Origin: Latrodectus hesperus
Taxonomy: Eukaryota; Arthropoda; Arachnida; Araneae; Theridiidae
Reading direction: 5' to 3'
DNA length: 64,000 nucleotides
Assembly: GCA_037975125.1 (NCBI GenBank)
Contig: CM075857.1
Coordinates: 19,317,997 to 19,381,996 of the forward strand
The notes beneath the pieces were generated by a model. The model worked only from the letters and a program-made list of their open reading frames with translations, made no database searches and had not been told where the DNA came from. How positions within the stretch are numbered: position 1 is the first letter of the stretch; each line of letters begins with the position of its first letter. A program made the translations under genes and the position numbers. Below, in pieces: positions 37,022 to 48,172 of this stretch.

Positions 37022-37870
37022 AAAAACACAAGGTAAACAAAAAAGTTCATGAGGTTTTCCATGACCAAAAGAACATGACTTACAGAAAGTGTAGCCTATT
37101 GTTAGTCCTCGAAGTTATCACCATCGGCATCCAGAGTCACCTGCCAACGTGTCGACAGTTGTGCAATCCTCTTGCAGTAAAACTCTGAGGTTGGGGAAGA
37201 AAAAAATCCATGAGTGCATGGCGCAAATCTGCTTCATTATAGTGAAGGATTTTCCACGAAAATGATTGTCCAGGGAATGGAAGAGGTGGTAATTTGATGG
37301 TTTAAGATCAGGTAAGTAAGGAGGATGGCACATAGCCTCCCAACCAAGTCGCTGAATGGTATTCCTGGTGACCCGCGCGACATGCAGCCTTGCGTTGTCA
37401 ACCAAGAATAGTACACCCTTGCGATTAACCAGTGCTGGCTCCTTCTGTTGCTGCCTGTTGCACATGTTCCAATTACTACGAGTACAGATCGGCAGTGACT
37501 GTTTAGTCCATTAGTAACAGATAATCGTGAACCATTTGATGACTAGTCTATCAGACACCAGCTTCATCACATCACAGAGGGATAAATCTCCCAACCTGAA
37601 TTTGTGAAAATAATGCCTCATTCGCAGCATTATCCCCAAAAGCTCGACATATTTGGCGACTTGGTGCACCAGCTAATAAGCCCACTTTGCAATCTTAATG
37701 CAAATAACACCGAAAAATCTCTTTCGACCAGTCCATTTCTCTTCACTACTGTACAAGTTACGATTGATGAATGTGCCCGGTGGACCTGCTTTTATAACGA
37801 CCGATATTCTTACTCTCGACTCACAGGTATCTCAATCACCTCATACACTAATTTGCATACTTATTCTCAC
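37022..37870 (-). mobile_element. Second deleted mariner
   Basis: Read on the minus strand, N-terminal mariner sequence starts at 37736 (MDWSK; then RQICRAFGDNAANEALFSQI and QVGRF). After an internal deletion come DLYS, LEHVQQ and the C-terminal half (37465-37118). Diverged inverted ends are likely near 37022-37055 and 37838-37870 (CCTCAT, then a TTTGCATACTT-like run). Exact ends and a TA duplication are not certain. It is of a different mariner subgroup from 16403-17295. Confidence 0.65.
37118..37736 (-). pseudogene. Mariner transposase remnant with mutated third catalytic residue
   Basis: KEPALVNRKGVLFLVDNARL and HVARVTRNTIQRLGWE, then HPPYLPDLKPSNYHLFHSLD, are mariner C-terminal sequence. 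The second catalytic Asp survives in LVDNAR. The residue 34 positions later, normally Asp in APSD, is Asn (KPSN). The first-Asp region is deleted, stops occur near 37480-37490, and a frameshift falls near 37460. Confidence 0.75.
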
Positions 37871-38988
37871 ACTTCATTCAATGGTAATGCGAAAACAGCA
37901 ATTTTCAAAATGGTTCCTTTGGGCCTCGATACAGAGCCTTAAGCGTTGTGTAAAATTTTCTACAATGGGCCTCAGTTCATCAGGCGTTAATTTAGCCCAT
38001 CCCTTCTTAAGAGTAGCCTTTAGGCATTCCAAACTTGGATGTGGCTTAGAGCATACTCTTGATTGCAGAATAGACCAAACACTAATGTCCGTTGGGTTTA
38101 AGTACGGTGGATAGGGGGTCACATTCCCACAGGTATGAAATCTGGAAGATTTGCTAGACACCAGTCTTACGTAGCTTTTGCTCTATGAGAAAGGGCAGAA
38201 TCTTGTTGAAGTGTCCAAATGCTGTTTTTAAAATGTTTTGGAAGTATTGAAAATGCCCAGGAAATAAAACCAACTGTAAAATCTCATTGCAGTACATGGT
38301 CTTGTTCATTTTGACGTTTTGAGCTATGAAAAGCAAAGGAGTTTTTCCAGATTCACAAATGCCTCCCCAAACCATAACTGACCGTGGTTTTTGCCGACTT
38401 TCTACTCTTGTGGAAGGTGCAGACGATCAGATGACCCGTAACGGCCATTTTGTGGATTGTTGAATTGTGAAGTTTTTCGCGCCTTTTGCGGACATTCGAA
38501 GGAGACTTATTTTGCTCAGTTAGTTTCGCTACTTTTCGAAGTTTAAATGGCTTAAGTCCTAGTTCTTCTTTCGCAGTTTGTCTAGCTGATTCTCTATTAA
38601 CCCCTATTTCTGTAGGTATTTTTCTCATTGAGTTTCTTGAATTTTGGTTAATTCATGTCTTGATAATCTTGCAAATTTCATTTGTATTCACAGTTCTTTT
38701 TTTTTCCGGTGTCTATTACCGTCAAGGTCAAGTTCCAATAATCGTTTCATAGTACGTGATACCGTTTGTTTGTGGATATTCAGCTTTCTGGCAATCTGAA
38801 TTTGCTTTAATCCAGCCTCAAATAAAGCAATTATTTATCGTCGTTGGTTTGGCATAGTATTTCAAACAAGTAAATAGAAACTATCGATTTGTTTTACTAA
38901 TATTAAGATCTCTTAAGCAAATGAAATTACTATAAAAAGTGGTGGACATGAATTAAATCAATCAAAAGCAGTACAATTTTGTCAACAG
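37871..38988 (-). mobile_element. Dead Tc1-like transposon, 3' end lost
   Basis: The right end reads, inverted, CTGTTGACAAAATTGTACTG, a plausible terminus next to TA at 38989-38990. The left end is truncated close to the mariner at 37022-37870. It contains transposase remains in several frames. Confidence 0.65.
37874..38854 (-). pseudogene. Tc1/mariner-superfamily transposase, multiply frameshifted
   Basis: Read leftwards from 38854: MPNQRR, a stop, then ALFEAGLKQIQIARKLNIHK and QTVSRTMKRL (helix-turn-helix). Then come NSMRKIPTEIGVNRESARQT, ELGLKPFKLRKVAKLTEQNK, MVWGGICESGKTPL and QQDSALSHRAKAT (second catalytic Asp in QQD). After frame changes follow PPYLNPTDISVWSILQSRVC, SKPHPSLECLKATLKKGWAK and NHFENCCFRI. 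Order and wording fit the PNQRR...SVWSILES...KGGHFE subgroup. Several stops and at least three frame changes make it non-functional. Confidence 0.8.
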
Positions 38989-38990
38989 TA

Positions 38991-39479
38991 TAAAGTTGTC
39001 ACCTGTGTATCGGGGTTTCGATTCAATGTGAGAGACAATTTTTAACGGGGGGGATTTTATTTCAAATTGTAAGTTCCGATCTTAATGCTCCACGATTCCA
39101 AAAAGTCACCCTAAATTGATTAAAAAAGCGAATTATTTCAACTGATCATATCCATTGTAGGAGTCAGACCCATGAACTTTTAAAACGAAAGCCAGAGTTC
39201 TGAACTTTAAGTTATATAAATATACACAATGCATTAGAAATTTATAATTTCTAGATGTTTCTTAGAGATATTTATTATTTATTATTAATTGCACATGCTG
39301 ACAGTTTAGAGGAAAAATTTAAATCATATAAAGTTTAGGATAAACTTATTGCGCTATATTCAACTGGTCCATTCATTCAAATATTGAATGTAATGCATAA
39401 TTGAATATTTTTCACTAATCGAAAAATCATTAATCATGGTTTTAAGGTTATTTTTAAGTATTTATATATTTATTTCAAA
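38991..39479. other. Spacer, nothing certain
   Basis: 39155-39210 may hold a decayed SINE B box (GGAGTCAGACCCATGAAC on the plus strand). Otherwise plain. Confidence 0.35.
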
Positions 39480-39745
39480 TGGGCAGACAATTTGCTATGA
39501 TGACATTAGTTCCCACCTTTTTTTCACATGGGGCAGAAATGATGACATTTGCATAGCGCCGATCCGGTGGATGTATCACCATTATTCCGAAAGTGGTTGG
39601 TTTCTCATAATTTAGAAACAGGGACCTAAAAGTAGACCATCTCTAGATTTGGCTAGCCAACCCCAGAGACTTCATTTCACTTGGAGGACATTGCGACGTC
39701 CATTATTTTACATACTCCAGCTACCGTTAATGAACAAGATAAAAC
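39480..39745 (-). mobile_element. SINE family C, headless copy
   Basis: TTTCTCATAATTTAGAAACA, then CCAACCCCAGAGACTTCATT, TCACTTGGAGGACA and the following bases match the joined halves of the SINE at 34476-35600. The tRNA-like head is missing. Confidence 0.65.
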
Positions 39746-42160
39746 TAACAGAATTATTATGCTTTATACGAAAATATCAAGAATGAAATTGCTTTTCAAA
39801 ATTAATAATATATTGGGTAAGCGATTATACTTGTCCGTTTAATCAAAATTTTCCTCAGAAATAGAAAAAAAAATCTTTTAGAATTTGGAGATTAAAAATG
39901 TGCGATTTATTTTCTGTCAGAAAATTAAATTACCTTACAGAAAATATGATTATATACTGTTTATTTAGCATTAAATCAACGATCTACATTTTACATTTTT
40001 TTATGCAAAAGATACTCAAATTATTAAAATCTTGTGCTCGATACATAAAATCTCAATTACCTTTAAAATCACATACAAATTACAACTAAAATCTGCGACA
40101 TCTAGCGGTGAAAAAAACAACCATTGTGATCGAGTTCTTAGTCCACTTTAATTCATGAAGATTTGCGATAATATGCTATCTTTATCATTCCTTAAATGTT
40201 TTGCTTACAATTTTTACTTTCTAATGTGTTTATTCTATATTTATATGTTATAAATCATCATAATTTGTTGACATCATAATTTTATATATCACTAAGATTT
40301 TAAAAGCATATACAAGCAACCATACAACAAGGAAAAACTTAAATAAAAAATCATTCGAGTTTAAAGCATAATAAAAATGATAAAACAACGTCGTTGAAAT
40401 AAAATATCGAAAAGGAGAGTTTTTAAGATAAAACATATGTTTAAAGAAAAGCTCCCTCAGATAAAAAACATATTAAGATAATGGAAAATATGTTCGTAGT
40501 TAAACGGAGCAAAAAAAAAAATCATGTAAATTTATTATTATTTTTTTTATAGTTAAGTAAAGAATATTTTTTTCCATTTCAAAATTTATTCCTGAAAGCT
40601 ATTATTTTATGATTTTTACAACATCTTTAATTTTGATTTAAGTAAACAAATTCCCACTTTAACGTCTGTTTATAATTTCCAATTTTCGCACGTATAAGTA
40701 GTGTTCGCTGTTTTAATATTCAACGATAACATTTTCGAACTGTAATGATTTCTCGGTTCGATGGCCACTTCTAAAAATTTCATCCATAAAACAAATTTTT
40801 GTATCATTGAGTTTTAAAGAAAAACAATAAAGCATTCACCCCTTTTAGTCCATTGTTAGTTTTAAATTTTAATCGCAAAAAATAATAATTCGAAAGAACG
40901 ATTCTAATTGTTCCTCTCGCATGAAAAAATACATGTTCGTTCGCGTATACATAACAACATATTTGTTTTGTATTGGAAATCCAAAACATTTCGTTAAAGG
41001 CATAAAATAATGGCATTTCCTTTTCACTTTATTTCAAGTGAAATGAAATGATTTACATCTTTAAGGAGGCTTTTTTTTTATGCGTTTTTCAATCAACGAT
41101 TCGTAAAGGTAAACGGCCTACTAAGCGAATTTTAAAAACAAATAAATTTAATAGACGAATCCAAATTCTTTTCTATATTCAAGCGATAAATTGTAATTGC
41201 TCTTTTTTTCTGCACTGATATTGTTATTATTTTCCAAAGAAATTTTTAAGAAGTCAAAAGTAGTTACCAAGAAAGTGTTTCATGTGAAATATGTGTATAC
41301 GAAAAATAATAATCCTCTACTAATTTAAAAAGTCGAGTAGTTAAATGTTTTTATTTCGTTACTTTTAAATTTGTTCTGGAACATATTCCTTCTGTCAATT
41401 CTGACAGTCAGATATAAGAATCGTGTGAAATTTATTCCTTTGTTTAGAATCGAACTTTTATTTCTCTTGATTCCTTTTCTGATTGGTTGTCTCCTGTGGC
41501 TATATTTTGCTATTGGTTAAATTTTTCATATTCATTGTTTACTGTATTAATTTATAAAATTATGAGTGGCATCAACTAGCTTTTATTAAATAAGCACTGT
41601 TTCACGCTTTGTGGGAGAGGAATTTATTAATTTAAATGTGGAATACCCAAATCAATTAAAAAATGATATAGTAAATCTATATTTACAGCATTTGTTTAAA
41701 ATAAGCAATCAAAGATAAAAAAAAAAAGGAAAATCTTTATAGGAGTATGATAATCACACACAATAACAAATGTAGCCATAAGTTTGTCATAAATCTTAGT
41801 TCTGTCCAAAGAATATACCGGAGAAATTAAAAGATATATAATGTGTGCATAAATTGTATCACTTTTTTTTTGTTAATAAATATTTGGCTTTTAGATGAAT
41901 ATGGCAAGTTCCACTGATTAATCTACAGAATTAAACTGAACGCATACAAAAAATGCATTTAATTGAAAAACATGATTGTTTAAAAAGTAATTTTTTTAAA
42001 GAAATAATTCGTGCATCTTTTTAAATAACAAGCAATTCCTTTATTGCTAAAATATACTGAAATTAAGTTTTAAAGATTTTTTTATATTTAAAATTTGTTT
42101 TGTATTAAATATACAAGGGGGAAAACAATGCAATGAAATTCTTTACTCCCTTTTAAAATT
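39746..42160. other. AT-rich spacer, no gene recognised
   Basis: Short frames only (39898-40436, 40804-41016). No repeats shared with the rest of the window were seen. Confidence 0.4.
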
Positions 42161-42164
42161 TTTG

Positions 42165-42545
42165 TACCAAGCAAGTTGTAACTGCAAATGCCGCAGACAT
42201 TTTTTTGTGCTCTTGTGGTTCAAAGTTGTAAAAATGTGTACGGCATCAGACCTCCCCTCTTCTCAAAAGTTTATTAAAGTAAGAATTTTTTCAAAAAAAT
42301 CACGATATTCATTATTTTTTCTATTTTTGAAAAATATTGATTACAACCATTGCAGTAAACATGTTTGCGCTTTTTCCAATACGCCGCCAGTGAGAAATAC
42401 ATTGGAAAGCTAATGAAAGGACTCCCGCGATTGCAATATTTAATAACTTCGTAACTCTGGAGATTTTTCAAGTTTCCTACAGCTCATTCGATTTGTTTTT
42501 AGCTGTATAATTGAAATCTTATTCCGTGATTAAAAATAGCATTTT
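42165..42545 (+). repeat. Dispersed repeat family R3, copy 3
   Basis: ATGTTTGCGCTTTTTCCAAT, then ACGCCGCC, ATATTTAATAACTTCGTAAC and CTCATTCGATTTGTTTTTAG give the clearest version of the family. Frames at 42162-42471 are shadows. Confidence 0.55.
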
Positions 42546-43022
42546 GGGAACAAAGCAAAGTAAGTAGGGAATAAATACCATTATTTTTTACAATTCGCAA
42601 ATTTTTACGGCAAAGCCAATAATAATCCAGAAATTCAACTGAATGCTACAAGCTGAATAAATTGGTGAACTTGAGCCACTGGTTTTATGATTGTGTGGAA
42701 AGAAGTAATGTTTTATTAGAAAAATTTCATTTTTTATTGAAAATGTTTTCATTTGATTTCATTGCTCTTAATCTCGACGCTTCATACTTCATTTATTTTC
42801 CACAACTACTGGAAATTAAGCAACATTTAGTCTTCTGTTGTATTTAAATTCAAATATTTTCAACTTCCTTTGAGTTAAATCTGAAGAAGTATAAACACAG
42901 GAAGAAAGCGTAACTCTTGATGATAAACATATAATCAACTTAAAAGCTATTTGTATTTTTCCTATACGAATTTTGTATTCATCTCAAATAAATTTATTAT
43001 ATAGTAAACATAAAAGGAAGTA
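42546..43022. other. Spacer, nothing recognised
   Basis: AT-rich, no recognisable feature. Confidence 0.4.
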
Positions 43023-43150
43023 TTATTGTTGTTACTTAAGACACTTGGACAAGCCAAGCCTGCTATGCCGTTGGTTACGCGAATTTAAGTCAGTAGGGTG
43101 AGTCTTTCGTTTAACCAGAACACCACGAAGGTGAAAATACGACTTTGCTT

Positions 43151-43164
43151 TAAGCTCCTCCTAT
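43151..43164 (+). repeat. 14-bp TSD of the retrocopy (left)
   Basis: TAAGCTCCTCCTAT here is repeated exactly at 45481-45494, at the other end of the insert. Confidence 0.95.
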
Positions 43165-45480
43165 CCTGGAACCAGGGGGTACGTGTACCTTCCTGGGGCT
43201 TGAGCACAGCCACCAGGCGCGTCGGCAAGTGGTGGATAGCCGAATGCCCTGTAGGAATGACAGGATAGCCTTGAATATAGAATCAGAGGCCGCGAACCAG
43301 CTCCCGTAAACCCTGGTGTTATGCGATCCGTGCCTAGGGCTAATTGGCACCGCGGTATTGGTGTCTTAACGGAGCCTCTAGTTGCCTGGCAAACTTCTAG
43401 AGTAATTTGCCTTGCCCAGTATCTCAGGCAATGCTGGGTGGACTGTTATATTACCTGAGCTTATAAATTGTTATCTTGTGGCTGAAAAGACACAAGAATT
43501 AACAAACCTTTCTGCATCTGCAGGTGATGCCTCTGAAGTTGACCTTGCTGAAAAAGACAAGGGAACTCAGAGGCAATCTTGTAAAGGGGCAGTAATGAAT
43601 CCTTCACTTGAGGTAGAAATGACCTCCAAACCATCTTCTCGGTGAAAGTCAGGAAGCTATCCCTAGCATGACTGACTTTCTGACCAGATGGGACTGTTTC
43701 AGCAAGACCTTATCTGCTGGAAATGTCATACGCAAGAGGAAACGGCCAGAGCATATCATTTACGAATGCGAGGCTCTTGCCCTCCCTAGATTAACTTCTT
43801 TAGGCATCATCCATACTAGAGAGTTACACCTAGACTCCATGAAAGGGTTATCGGACTTTATTAATAGAGTGGGTGACCCGAGCAACTGGAACTAGGAAAC
43901 ATTGGGTTTGGAGTTAATGGTACAAAATGCTGATAAAAGCAGAGGTGCCCAATGACATACAAACTCAATTTTAAGAAGAAGAAGAAGTATCAAGCACAAG
44001 ACCCCCAATACTTGACTTGCCACTCCCAGAGATATCATTTCACTTGAAGGATACAATAATTAGGACTTATATTACAAGTTCCAGTCGCCATTAGTGAAAA
44101 CGACAGAGATTCTGTCAAATCGGGATTCGAACTCACTACCTTTTGATAATGAGAACTACTCCCTAATAAATTAAGCCACAAAGGCAACTAATTGCTAAAT
44201 AGTGTTTTAAGCAAAACTCGATATAGCTAGTAAATATTATTATTCCAATTTTTTCTGAAAATTAGGTATACATTTCCCACGGGTAGTCATATTCCGAAAA
44301 ATATGGTTAGTCTGTCCGGCTCTTTTATTACCATATGTAAAAAAGTAAAAATAAAAAATGAAATGAGCATTTCATGCAAAATTATTTTTGTTCAGCTACA
44401 TATGCAATGTTGTACATAATCTGAGAATAAACTCAAATTTTCCGACCACTTTTGTCCAAGTGATCCTAATTCATAAAATTTAAAAAATTAATGTAATTTC
44501 AAATAAAAAGGCATTAAAATATTACAAAAAGCATATAATGTTTTTTTTTGTACAATTATTACAACATGAACGAACGAATGAAGTGGAATTGATCTAACTA
44601 TTACTACTATTTGCATAAGCAATAGAAATAATCAATAATCTGTTATTAAATCACGAATCTAATGTTTAACCATTTCTTTCAAATTAGGGCATGTAACTTA
44701 CTTTGAAAAAACTGTAGAATGAAAACAGAAGTAGATAGAAGTATCTTACAAAACTGTAGAACGAAAACAAATTCAACTTTCTAAATTAAAATTATTCACA
44801 AAAATATATTATTAAAAATTTAATTTGCTGTAATTCCAAATATTTTAATAATATCTTAAACGAAAAAAAAGTGTAAAAAAAGATATCAATATTTGCCCCT
44901 TTATTATACTAATATCATATTAGATTCCAATAATAAATTTTAAAAAAATCATTGATTAATTTTTAAAAGTTTTTCCAACTCTTACCACAACACATGCATA
45001 AAAACAAACATTTTATATTATATATATTTTAACTAGAATGCTTTATAGCAGGGGCAGTTAATGAAATAGTTAATATGAGTCATAAATTTTTACTTTCCCT
45101 GCTAAAACTTATCACACACACACACAAATTCATACATTTCAAATATAAATACCATTTTTTCGCTTGAATGTTCAAAGTATTCGAATGAACAGAATTTGGA
45201 GAATGAGGAAAATTTTTGTTGTCATAGCTATGCACTTCTATGAGAACTAGTGTGTTGTCGTATTAATGTGGCTTATAAAATGGATGTGAATATTACGTTC
45301 ATAAAGTTCATGCAATTATTCTGAACTATATTTCAGAATTCTAGAAAAGCATTATTTATAGAAACTATCCTTTGCAAATAAACTTTGAAAATTTAACGAT
45401 AAAAAAATTTATATTCTAAATTAAATTGATTAAAGTAGGAAATAAATTAATTTCTTAAATAAGTTAATTAATTTCTTAAA
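43165..45480 (+). mobile_element. Retrocopy of the short retroelement plus 1.5 kb of transduced 3' flank
   Basis: The copy starts with the same first base as 34572 and follows it through the LINE-like 3' end and the AAG tail. It does not stop there, but continues through the donor's right TSD, the split family C SINE and the AT-rich flank as far as donor position 36938. Only a few per cent of bases differ in the stretches compared by eye. The 3' end has no poly(A). Twelve extra bases, TAATTTCTTAAA, repeat the stretch just upstream, and the tail meets the target at a shared TAAG. Its duplicated target and foreign left flank show retrotransposition rather than segmental duplication. Confidence 0.88.
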
Positions 45481-45556
45481 TAAGCTCCTCCTATAGATGG
45501 CACCACCAGAGGACCCACTCCCTCAATTTTGACGTTGATCTGAAGGGAGGAGTACT

Positions 45557-46079
45557 ATTAAAGTGAACTTATATGCTAATAAAATATAGACATTTTTATT
45601 CTCAATAAATACTTATTGCATTGTATTGCCACCTTATTCTTCGTTGTTATTGCAACCTGTTTCTGGCCAAGTTTGCATCTCCAAAATTTCCATAGTAATA
45701 TGAAGCAAAGTTTCTCCAAACTCCTCATAAGTCAGCAATTTCTGATAGTTTTTATTCACAAAAGAAGAAATTGCTTGATTTCTCAACTTAAGGTCATGTC
45801 AGCTGATAACGAAAGTCTGGACAATTTGCGAGTTACTAGCTTGAGGATATATTCTGCAGAACAAATTATTGTTGTTAATTTACATTGATCATTAGCAAAC
45901 ATTAATTATTAAAAAATAATCTATTAATTGAGATCTTGTGGCCATCGTTCTTAATTCGTATAGTGGAAAATGATATTTTTTAAATGTTTGAAATTAATGG
46001 AAAATGTTTGAAATTAATAAAGATTTTTTTCTCTATGTGTTCTCATCATTGAGCAGTGTCTTGTCTCTGTCGTATGCAT
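45557..46079. other. Spacer, no gene recognised
   Basis: The open frame 45616-45888 is 90 codons without recognised motifs, splice sites or repeats. It is left unassigned. Confidence 0.35.
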
Positions 46080-46395
46080 TATTCCTCCGTGCGCCTTGAA
46101 GAACTGTTTGTATGTGTATAACACGTCGGTTTTCGGACATATCGGTACCGTTTCAACGCTATTTAGGGTTTTCGCATGTGCTGAACATTTTGCGATGGTA
46201 AAAAGTAGGCGTTGCCATTCGAAAATTTCGAGTTTCTGTCACTATAACTGTAACCGCGAGGGCCACTGTGTTGCCATTCACAGAATCTCGAGCGCATATC
46301 TCAAAAGAACTATATTTGAAGTATCATCTTGATCGGTTAAATAGAATGGACGCTAGAAGTGCAGATGTTGGCAAAGTTTTTTTATAATCACCCTG
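46080..46395 (-). mobile_element. End fragment of a DNA transposon
   Basis: The right end, inverted, begins ATACAGGGTGATTATAAAAA, a terminus typical of mariner-type elements. The next ~300 bp are less AT-rich and resemble non-coding flanks of such elements. No transposase and no partner TIR were found. The open frame 46096-46332 is not considered a gene. Confidence 0.45.
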
Positions 46396-48080
46396 TATTT
46401 TGAGATGCACTTCTATTTACTTAAGTGAGCATGGGAATTTTCAAGTATATTTTTGCTTCAAGATAGTATTTTTTATTTATTTATTTTAAATAAAAATTGA
46501 ATTTATTGTTAACAAAATTAGTCGGAAATAATGAATGAGTTAAGTGTTCATCTTCTTCGATTTTTTTTAACTGTTCGTAAGCTGATTTTTTCTTTAGGGA
46601 TAAATGTTTTAAATCATCTACATAGTCTGATTTGTTGTATGGACTTAAAAAATGAATGGAGTGAACACTCAAACCAAATCAATCAAAACAAATGAAAAAA
46701 TTATTTAATTTGACAAAAAAGTTTTCTTTAAGTAAGATGAATATTGTAAAGAAAAGAGTTAAAATATGATCCTTTACTTAAAAAGCTTTATTTACATATA
46801 CTAGGTGAATGTATCTCTTTTGTTACATTCCTTTAAAATCATTTTAACCCTGGTTCAATGAATTCATAGCTGACACCAGAGTCTTATTACATGATTACTT
46901 AATTTCGATTTTACCTGGGTACAGGTGAGAAGTATTTACTTAGATTGCTAATGTCATTTTCTTTGTTTTGATTTTAAACTTTTTCAATGACTCCAATATC
47001 ATATCACCATTTACTATTGTCTTCATTTTTTGTCTTCTTTCATGAGCAAACATAATTTGCTATTTTCTTGGTGCATTTGATGCCAATCAAATCTGTATTT
47101 GGTTGATAATTATACCTTTTATCATTCCATGCTTGACTTTTGGAAATTAATTACAATAACTAAGTGAATTTAATTTCAATATAGAAACATAAAAACATTA
47201 CTTTTTAAGTTTTTGCAAAAATATTTATTGAGAGTGGTGACGTCATCTGACAAAACGGTATTGAAAATAAGATTTTAAACTAATTCCAACAGAATATACT
47301 AACCCATCATTCAGAACTCATTATTATATCGAAATATTCAAAGTGAATAATGTGACTTTACAATCTAATAAAAACGATTTGGTAATTGTAAATTTGTGCT
47401 CGATATGCAAATTGCTTAAAAATATTCCATTTTTTGAATTTCTAATCGTAAATTAAAGATTATTTTAGTATATGAATAATTGTTAATATAGAAATTTTGA
47501 ATAAAAGCAATCAAATCTTTATACTTAAAAATTCCTTTGTTAGTAGGAAAAATATTATTTAATTTTCCTTACATAATATAAAAATATAATATACAAATAT
47601 TAAAAGAAATACTTATTTGTTATTTAAAAAATTATATTAAAAATAAACACTAAATGTAATAAGAAATGCTATTAAATTTTGTACATTTAAAGAAGATCTT
47701 GATTTTTCGGGGAAAACAAAATATTGTGAATTCATTATATATGAAAAGATATGCAAATGATTTCATCAATTTTTTATCAAAATTTTAAATGTGATTGTTA
47801 TAAATATTTCCATGTCATCAATTATATTCCCTGATATAGCTAGCAAAATAGATTAGCAATTAATATACGATTTATTTCTAATCCAATAAGTCTACCTCAA
47901 AAGTAAAAATACATCCTTCATTGTATGGTTTTAGTGATGATTTAAAATTGATGTTAGAGAAATAATCTTTTCAATCGCAAGTGTCAATAATAAGTTAATA
48001 CCGATAAAAAAATGAAGTATTACAGTTGCTTTCATTTAAATGAAAAACAACCAAAACCAACTCCTGCCTGTCTTTATTTC
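46396..48080. other. AT-rich spacer, no gene recognised
   Basis: The minus-strand frame 46481-46672 is short and lysine-rich, without splice support. Confidence 0.4.
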
Positions 48081-48082
48081 AG

Positions 48083-48172
48083 AAGTGAATATGCATCATG
48101 GTATCATCAAGTGCAATGCATTGCGGTACTTTTGATAATGACAGTTTTTCCCGCTATGTGGCGCTGTCAACA
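48083..48172 (+). CDS. Candidate 90-nt internal exon (tentative)
   Basis: A good acceptor (CTGCCTGTCTTTATTTCAG) precedes it and a strong donor (ACA|GTAAGT) follows. Only one of the three frames is open. It gives SEYASWYHQVQCIAVLLIMT, then VFPAMWRCQ, with a hydrophobic middle. One base precedes the first full codon and two follow the last, so the two introns would share a phase. No family is recognised and no neighbouring exon was found. A chance pairing of splice-like sites is quite possible. Confidence 0.25.

Larger units (their letters stand above)
43023..45556 (-). mobile_element. SINE family E, 5'-truncated, split by a 2.3-kb retrocopy
   Basis: 43023-43164 matches the tail half of family E (GGACAAGCCAAGCC...CACCACGAAGGTGAAA). 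45495-45550 continues it (GATGGCACCACCAGAGG...GATCTGAAGGGA). The gap is the insertion flanked by TAAGCTCCTCCTAT. The head half is missing. AGTATTATT and AGTACTATT outside the two ends may be its own diverged duplication. Confidence 0.75.

Noticed and set aside
37747..37790. Left terminal repeat of the Tc1-like element at 37.9-39.0 kb
   Set aside because: TACTGT and a GGTGGACC segment resemble the right end, but this stretch fits better as the 5' leader of the adjacent mariner, upstream of its ATG at 37736.
34559..45494. A plain segmental duplication of 34.6-36.9 kb
   Set aside because: Left flanks differ, each copy has its own exact TSD, and the second insertion splits a recognisable SINE.
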